Shown: one piece after another, positions 18,042 to 24,722 of the stretch
Numbering within the stretch: the first letter of the stretch is position 1
How the letters are laid out: each line of letters opens with the position of its first letter
Source of the DNA: Perkinsus olseni
Lineage: Eukaryota; Perkinsozoa; Perkinsida
Length of the DNA: 24,722 nt
NCBI GenBank assembly: GCA_013115125.1
Contig: JABANN010000506.1
Coordinates: forward strand, 1-24,722
Direction of reading: 5' to 3'
Made by a program: the position numbers and the translations under genes
The notes under the pieces: model-generated
Told to the model about the DNA's origin: nothing
What the model saw: only the letters and a program-made list of their open reading frames with translations
The model's database searches: none

Positions 18042-18964
18042 TTAGGAGTGATGAGCACAAACGTTGGTGAACTTACATCATTTAGGAGGGCAGGATCCTA
18101 GACAGCGTCGCTAGAGGGTGATGCTTCAGGTCAGATCAAGTGTTTCTAATACCCGACCCCTTCGGTACACGATACGACACTGTGACAGATGAGCTTGCGC
18201 TTCAACGCTTTTCTCGGAGAAACAGCGGTTCCTCTCCTGCTCTTCTACGTTCTCTCCCCCTTCCGCCGCAAGTTGCGACGCCGTCCCGGGTACTAGCTTG
18301 GCCACGACTCACTCGCTTGCTTCACTCTCTCTTTTATCCTGACCATATTCAACTCTTTAACGCCAGTAAGATGAAAAGATTGCCGCCTCTTGACAGGATC
18401 TCGATGTCGTCCCGGCGAAGTCAGGCGTGGCCTCCGGAGGCGCAGGCGACACTGGACGTTGCCCTAGCGTCAAAAGCGGGGACACTAGCGCCAACACTCT
18501 TCGACGTCTATGCTACAGATATAAAATATAAAAAAAAATTAATATACAAGATAAAAATTAAAAATTCGTTTCAAATATTTTTCTATTCCGTTGCCCTTCC
18601 AAGCCGGTGGGTGCCTGATCAATTCCGCCCAGCCAACCGTGGGCCCGTCGCCCTTGACTTCAAAGCAGAGTCTCTCCGGCATCCGATCGCGATGACCACC
18701 ACCCTAGCCCTGGCTCGGCGAAGATCCTGGTCTGACGAACTGCACTTTCTTCCTTCTGCATCTGTTGTGTCTTTTACCAGGATGCAAAGACGAAGTTTTA
18801 CTGCTCGCCTCGCTGCTTACGACGTGAAGTAGTGAACCTTTCCCCTTCATGGGGGCGCTCATCACTCTCGCGGCGTGAGCTAAATTAGGTCGGGAGTTGT
18901 AGACCTATTGACTGTAACGAAACGACAACGTCAAGTCGTGCAGGAAACGGACGGGACTATTCAA
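18042..18964. other. Spacer with an unassigned open frame and an AT-rich patch
   Basis: An uninterrupted plus-strand frame at 18140-18832 (230 codons) has no recognised domain and is Arg/Ser/Leu-rich. It runs through a sharply AT-rich patch (18515-18590) that would encode a Lys/Ile-rich stretch, which argues against one real exon. It may be chance in GC-rich DNA or hold an exon of an unknown gene. Nothing else was recognised. Confidence 0.4.
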
Positions 18965-21900
18965 TTAGACTATCCCGGCCATGCGCGGATCTTCTGCCTC
19001 CTTAGCCTCCTCGTCCACTGTTGCCTGATCATCCTCTTGCGACCCTGCTGCTGCTGCGGCTGCTGCGGCTGACTTCCGCCCCTTCGGTCCCTGAAAAAGT
19101 TGCTCAATGCCTCACCCCCAGTCGGTACGAGATCCCCCGGTTCTGAGTCGTGAGCAGATCCCTCCGAGTGGGGGCGGTAATCTATCGACGGTAGGGAAAC
19201 TCACTTTCGCCGCGCTCGCTCCTTTCACTTTGTACATGTTAGGAGCGCTGCCCGGCAGCAACACCTTCGACTTGTGCGACCCTTTATTGTAGCTGACAAG
19301 AACGACGATAACGATACAGCGGACCCGCTGTGCGGCGCCGCACCTTCGAGTCAGCGCACTCTTAGTTTTCGCGTCTATCGTCTTGTATCTGAGGGAACCA
19401 AGTCGATTGTTCGCTCCAGGCCGGCGGTTCTCGTACTCATCCGGCTGGGTCGGTAGTCGCAAATCCGAGAGGCATTCCAACACCCCATCCTTGGACACGC
19501 CCAGTTGATCCAGCAGCTGGATACACTTCGCTACCTGGGAACAGTGCAGGAGTTCGAACGCTCCCCATGGAGGATGAGACTACCGAAGCGTGAGTGTCTC
19601 CTCCTTTGCCGTCCTTGAGGGGCTGTAGGATACTGTCGTACAGCAAGTCCATGTACCCCTGAGGCAGCAGGCATACAGGCATCCGCAGGCGGTATTCAGC
19701 ACGTACCGAAGTTCTGAGATCTCGGGCGGACATCGAGGTCGTCTGCGACAACATCCCGCGTAGTTCCCGGACCTACAGCAGCCAGTGGATCGAGACAAGC
19801 TGATGATTACTCACCAGTCGAGCGCTCTTGTTAGTCGAAGAATTCGCTCCCAGCCACTGAGGGAACTCTGGAAACCCGATGAAGTTATTGCAGTAGAACG
19901 AGGGGCCCACTGTTGAGAGCACCTGCACGACGACAATAAACAGTCGAGGATGAGATTCCGATGATGTATCTTCCACGGCGAGAGAAGTCCTGGTTGAAGC
20001 TGTGTAATATGCATTTTACGCGTAACGAGCGTGAAAAATTCATAACTCGTTCATATTGCGTAAAAGGCCAGCGTTCTACGCAGCGGGGGTGCATCTCAAG
20101 CGTTTTCCACCGGCCTTGGCGATGGGAGCTTACACAGTGCGAAGGGAGTAGCGTCCACTCCTGGCCGCTTCGAACTGCTGTCGAGACCATGTCTGCCTCA
20201 CTCATGAGGTCCGCAGCCTTGGCAATGCCGGCCAGGGCACGGCTACTCGCTGGACCCACCACCTAGGGGAAGAATAAAAAAGGCGGAGCGAAGTTCCTTG
20301 AACTTACGCCTTCGACACATTTGATGTAGTTTTGCTGCATTAGTAAGGGAATCAAATCATAGTCTACATAATACCTGAAAACGAAGCTGCTGTCGAAGTG
20401 TGGAAGATGCGGCCGATGTACAAACGTGGAAGATACGGTGGAGGTCGAAGCGTGGAAGATACGGTGGAGGTCGAAGCGTGGAAGATACGGTGGAGGTCGA
20501 AGCGTGGGAGATGCGGCTAATGTCGAAGGGTGGGAGATGCGGCTAATGTCGAAGCGTGTAAGATACGACCAATGTGAAAGCATAGGAGAAGAGCCCAACC
20601 GTACATATCACAACGTTCTTTGAAGGACAAATGGCGGGCCACTGTAGAGGTCAGCAGAGTCTTGCACACTTCGAAGGGACCTGCACGACTCCAATGGCCG
20701 TAACAACCACTACATCGCCCTACTCAGCATGTTCTGGACATCCTTCCCTCCACCACGCGTCCCGATAGATACCGTCGCTGCCTTGCCCGACTCAGCCGCC
20801 ATGCTCAGCATCTCTAAGTTGTTGATTATCTGAAGCCATGGATTAACTCGGACGGGAGAAGCACCGGTCCTCGCCGCAGATGTTGTGTACTTGCTAGAGC
20901 CGGCGGAGACGATTTTCGTCATAACCCATGGATGCTGTAATCCTCGTTGCTAGTATAGTATCGAACGCCCCTAGCTGTTTACAGTTCCACTTCCACAGTC
21001 CAACGTAATAGCTTCCCTATCGCTCCCTCTAGCGATGAACGAGCCCGCCGTTCGTCCTGTCCCATGAATCGAGATACTTCGCGACTTAGTCAAGACGAAC
21101 GACCTCACTACCTGTCGCATGTCCCCTCCCAGCTGTTCAGCCAGCATTGCCATCGCGTCCGTGTCAACCTTGCAGAGACAGCACTTTATAAAAAATGGTC
21201 GAACCCACACCTACGTGGACTCCTTCTGCCTTCGCTATAGCAGCAACCCGCTGTCCACACTGAGCTCCGTTGGGCTTGGTAAAGCGGATGTCATAACAAG
21301 AGTTGGCTAACGACCGAACCTAAGTAGACATACAAAACTAGACGGGCTTCGAAGAGGCGCTCGGCCTTCGTCCTCTTTGCTATAAAGCATCAATCTCGAT
21401 ATGCGATACACCAGAGCGCGAATTCACAAAAGAGTGGTATGAAAAACGCTATTTACGCCCACTCTTTCATAATAGGGAAAGCTCCTACGAGTCTCCAGGG
21501 CGATCCCCTGGGCGATGCCCAAGTGAGCCATTCTAGTACTGCAGTTGCGCTCCCTATTGATTCCGGAAAAGTCCAGCGAAGGAGGCATAACCCGAGTACT
21601 ACTTTCGTACTCATCCTGTCGTTGCAAATGCAAATGACGGGCATCTAAAAGGAAAAAGATAGCGCAACCACAACTGCTCCCTTCAGCTGCACTCAGAAGT
21701 TGCCAAGTCCTCCTCTATGAAGGATCATCAAACTTTTCTTAGTACCATGACGATGATACACGTGTCAATCCTTCACTGAAATTACGTGAATATCACCGGT
21801 GTGGTGCATATACCTTCAAGTAAAGTACGTGATAATTCGGGCGGAATATAATACTCATAACGAAAATTTCATGCCTCTCCACGACCCGTCTTCTCCCTCT

Positions 21901-24613
21901 GTTCTCCCTCTTATCAAGCAAAAGCGTGATAAGGAAAGAGAGAGGGGCCCGGGTACTGACTACTCAGGTTGTCAGTCAACCCGAGTACTGTGAAAGTTGA
22001 TGGTGGGGGTGGGGGACCCCCGCCATCAACTTCACAGCGGAGCTCACCTTCCCGCACGTGTTGACTTTAACGTCGCCTTCCGACCTTCAAAGATGCAACG
22101 AAGCTGCTCACCTTGGTCTTTTTGATGAGTTGTATGAGCGCCGCTCCGCCTCCTCTGTCGCCGCCCGACATGCCGTCAACTTCATCCATGACCAAGCATG
22201 ATTTCCTGAACGCGCGCGAAACTACCAAGAAATTTCCAAGTGACCGCCTTACTGCTTCAGAGAGTAGTTTTTCCCTATCACTGCATTAGTAGCTAGCCCC
22301 GACGCCAGGTTGTCCACAGTCGCTTTGTTACGCTGGTCAGAGGCATTGAACTCCATAGGAATCTAATGTTGGAGCTAGTCGATCACGAGTCGAAAGATGC
22401 CCTGCTGAGATACATATCCAAGCTCCTGAGCAACGAGCCTGCAGGCGGTGGTCTTCCCAATTCCGGGTGGACCGGACACGAGGACGGCCTTCGCGTTAAC
22501 ATTCTCGGGCACCTGGCAGCATCTAATGATCCTCAACGGTATCGACGTGCTGCTGTTTTTCCACAGAACGCTTTGCGCTTGCGAGGGCGAAAGTGAAGCC
22601 CAGCCCGTCCTCTGGCTCAAGCTGGAACAACAAAGTCGGGTAGTGGATTCAACGGCACTAGCGAAGAGGGCTTTCGACTTCTGCACAGTAAAGCTCATGA
22701 AGATGGCACTGCCGGACACTCCGGTTACTTCCGTGCCAAAAATGAGAACCCTAGTAGCAACTCACCCCTCGCCCCCGGAACGTCACTGGCTTCTTCTGTC
22801 CATGCACGTGTACCTGCACAAACAAACGATCCTGCAGGAAGCTAATCCCAGCAAGCAGCCTATCACCTTCTCCCAATCTTGCAACCATGTCCGGAGTTTC
22901 GTTATCGGTGCGTTATTCCCTACCAAATCCTTCAGAGTGCGGGGCTTATATCTGACCGCCATCCGAAGGATTTCAAAAGCTGCCACCGTATCAAAGACGC
23001 GGAGGTCACTTGTCCGTCCACAAGATGCCTTTAACGTCCCCTTTGCTGGTGTTGTCCTTTCCCGATGTTGCCGGCTTGACAGGGTCGATGGTGACCTTGG
23101 TTTGTTCCTGAAGGGCGAAGACAGTAAGCAGCCTGAGGATTCTGGGAACCGAAAAATATCTTATTTTCCGTCAATCACAAGAGCCGACCTGCCGAAGGCC
23201 CTATCAACTCATCTATGACTCATAAAGTTCATAGAATTCACCGTTTTCAAACGACCCCGCGAGAATTCCTCTCGGACAATTTTTCTCAACGGGCGATAGT
23301 CTTACTCGCTCTCTTTCTCTCTACAGTGAATGCCCCTCCCGTTGCTAAGTCAAACCCCCGTCCTACAATCGCACCGCCAGCCTTCATCAACCCCGCCTTC
23401 TGAAGCTTTTCGATAAATTCACTCTCCTGCAACAAACTAGGACCCGGCTTCCCTGCTGCTTTCAACTCCTGGGTTTTTCTGAATCTGAAAGGCAACAAAA
23501 ATAATCGAGAAACCATCCGAGAAATTCCCCAAGAAAACTATCGCCGTCACCCGACTGAGCGGGCATCCGCGATAAGTTCGTCCCATGTGTCCCTACTTGG
23601 AGCCTTCCTCTATCGGTCGGCCGTCCTCTAAGACCGAGCCAACAACAAGATACGTGGTACCTGCAGTAGAGAAGAATGGAAGGGGAGGAACATAGTAATC
23701 GAGAATTTTACGTCCTGAGACGGCCGAGGTGACCTTCGCACCGGCAAGCTTCGCCTTGGTGACAGCCACATCGCGCTGAGGTCATAACACGACAACGGCA
23801 TCGCTAGGTCCCGATAGCCGACGGATTCGGTGACAGGTCAGCTCCCCTCAATTAAGTGGCCTCAGGATCCGACGGAGTCCCACTCGTTGACGGGAGCCAT
23901 GGTTCTTTTGCAGTGTGCGTAATGCAATGACCGACAGACACGAAATAGGTTCAGGAGGCGAAAAGCATGAGAATGATCGCGGTACCGGAAGAAACGTTTT
24001 GTGATTTACGGTGAAACTACTCCGGCGAGGCGGCGAGTGAGAATTTGCTCATCAAAATGTCTCTGATTTTGAAGACTTCAACGATTTCTCACGCTTCAAA
24101 CGATAACCACCGCAGACAGAGGTAACTCGATAACAGAAGCGGTGTATCCATCGCTGAGCTCACCTCCAGCTGCTCCAAGTTGCCGGTGAAAACCAGGGTC
24201 ATGCCACTAAAAGGTTTGTCGTTCGTCACGGCCGGCGGAGGAGACTTCGTCGTCGATTTACGAGGCTTCGGTGAAGCTCCTGACAACCGCAAACATCGCT
24301 CTCTAAAGCACACACGCCGTGGACGAGTTTGACTTGCTCATCATAAAAAAAGGGACCCGTCTCCCACCTTTCTTTGCCTTCGATGTTGACGGTGATTTAG
24401 GCTGCGGGCTTCTATGCTGCTTCCGTGCCTTCGCCGCAGACTTCGGTGGAGTATCCGGGGCGCTCTTCGGCGAGTCTGAGTTGGACCGATTCGAGAGGAC
24501 AACGCCCCAGCAGAGCGATCTCACGCTTCCTCTTCTTCGTCGACTTTGGTGGTGCTGAGCCTTCGTCGGAGCTACTCCCCAGAGATATCGCATTAGCAGC
24601 CTTCGCACTACCT
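18965..24613 (-). CDS. RFC1: Replication factor C large subunit (RFC1), 25 exons, 5' partial
   Basis: Exons on the minus strand: about 24611-24525, 24475-24368, 24279-24164, 23775-23712, 23660-23597, 23484-23325, 23107-23010, 22951-22867, 22813-22766, 22512-22414, 22362-22253, 22205-22112, 21644-21603, 21319-21215, 21168-21112, 20829-20724, 20680-20605, 20374-20308, 20262-20134, 19922-19815, 19772-19707, 19658-19584, 19534-19344, 19292-19205, 19090-18965. All phases agree, giving about 788 residues. Order: Lys/Ser/Pro-rich tail; BRCT domain (GMTLVFTGNLEQLERD, then TTYLVVG); LWTDKYKP; Walker A SGPPGIGKTT; FNASD; Walker B LVMDEVDGM; sensor ICICND; RFC1-type C-terminal domain (VDYDLIPLLMQQNYI, FPEFPQWLG); Ala run and acidic tail. 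RFC1 is the clamp-loader ATPase subunit that helps load PCNA at primer ends. The first exon's start and the exon 6 donor are uncertain. Introns fall into a 42-60 nt class and a 110-470 nt class. Confidence 0.93.
20400..20581. repeat. 26-bp minisatellite in RFC1 intron
   Basis: Seven head-to-tail copies of a 26-bp unit begin at 20400, 20426, 20452, 20478, 20504, 20530 and 20556; copies 2-4 are identical. It fills most of the 230-nt intron between exons ending at 20605 and starting at 20374. The 26-bp period is not a multiple of three, as expected outside coding sequence. Confidence 0.92.
21961..22037. repeat. Two adjacent hairpins in RFC1 intron 12
   Basis: The arms 21961-21971 and 21977-21987 (11 bp, one mismatch, 5-nt centre) abut a second inverted repeat at 21988-22037. 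In that repeat about 22 bp pair with one unpaired base around a G-rich centre. A further CTTATCA/TGATAAG pair lies at about 21909-21932. All are within the longest RFC1 intron (467 nt). Confidence 0.8.
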
Positions 24614-24649
24614 GCCGTCAACACCAGTGAAATCCAGTCAGAAGTCTTG

Positions 24650-24659
24650 CAGCAGCAGC

Positions 24660-24721
<62 letters not shown>

Positions 24722-24722
24722 C
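24650..24722. repeat. CAG then CAA trinucleotide microsatellite at window end
   Basis: Several CAG units run into an uninterrupted CAA array that reaches the last base. On the RFC1 strand this reads as TTG/GTT repeats upstream of the first exon I can place. The array may mark an assembly break, and it hides the RFC1 start. Confidence 0.9.

Noticed and set aside
18140-18832. 230-codon plus-strand open frame as a definite gene
   Set aside because: Low-complexity Arg/Ser-rich composition, an AT-rich interruption and no recognisable motif; kept only as an unassigned frame.
23306-23324. GTAAGA donor at 23305 for RFC1 exon 6
   Set aside because: It leaves phase 1, which does not join the next exon at 23107 in frame; the donor at 23324 gives the right phase, although this boundary stays the weakest in the gene.
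24624-24722. Cys-rich or Gln-rich coding reading of the terminal trinucleotide repeat
   Set aside because: On the RFC1 strand the open reading would be a poly-Cys run, which is implausible, and no start codon or promoter supports a plus-strand poly-Gln gene.
1-24722. Retroelement, tRNA, rRNA or CRISPR content
   Set aside because: I saw no reverse transcriptase or integrase motifs, long terminal repeats, tRNA-like cloverleaf with a T-arm consensus, rRNA core sequence or regularly spaced repeats with unique spacers.

Overview
The window looks like nuclear DNA of a unicellular eukaryote, most likely an alveolate close to Perkinsus. This is an inference from gene style, not a database match. Genes have GT-AG introns, many only 42-60 nt long. 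Several genes encode secreted proteins with signal peptides. No bacterial operon signals or rRNA/tRNA genes were seen, and no reverse transcriptase, integrase or capsid-like coding was recognised.

Layout. (1) 299-1954 (+) and 11347-12987 (+) are two intronless paralogues, 551 and 546 aa. Both are secreted proteins that look like permuted papain-fold (YiiX/NlpC-P60-type) enzymes. (2) Between them lie three intron-bearing metabolic genes: a complete cytochrome P450 (5681 to 3668, minus, 9 exons, 487 aa), a membrane-anchored UbiG/COQ3-type methyltransferase (7465 to 6057, minus, 4 exons, 305 aa) and a UbiA-family prenyltransferase (8420 to about 10182, plus, 3' exons partly unresolved). The methyltransferase and prenyltransferase are divergent across a 954-bp spacer that carries two very long perfect hairpins. 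(3) 12988-18964 is mostly non-coding and rich in inverted repeats, with two unrecognised secreted-protein genes on the minus strand (15480-15082 and 18041-17301). (4) 18965-24613 (minus) is the large subunit of replication factor C (RFC1). I assembled 25 exons with matching phases, about 788 residues; its 5' end is unresolved or runs off the window. The window ends inside a CAA microsatellite.

How the genes may work together. Prenyltransferase, methyltransferase and P450 are the usual tailoring trio for a prenylated quinone or meroterpenoid-like lipid, and here they are packed into about 6.5 kb. This is the best candidate for an undescribed system in the window. Joint function is inferred from proximity and family only. 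The flanking secreted paralogues show patches of near-identical DNA that suggest gene conversion. RFC1 is a housekeeping clamp-loader gene with no evident tie to the cluster.

Structure beyond genes. Introns and spacers are dotted with perfect inverted repeats of three kinds: a single central base, a 3-nt centre (often AAT) or a 5-nt centre. None was found in an exon. The methyltransferase has a 44-nt intron whose two ends lie in a 14-nt direct repeat, the mark expected of intron gain by local duplication.
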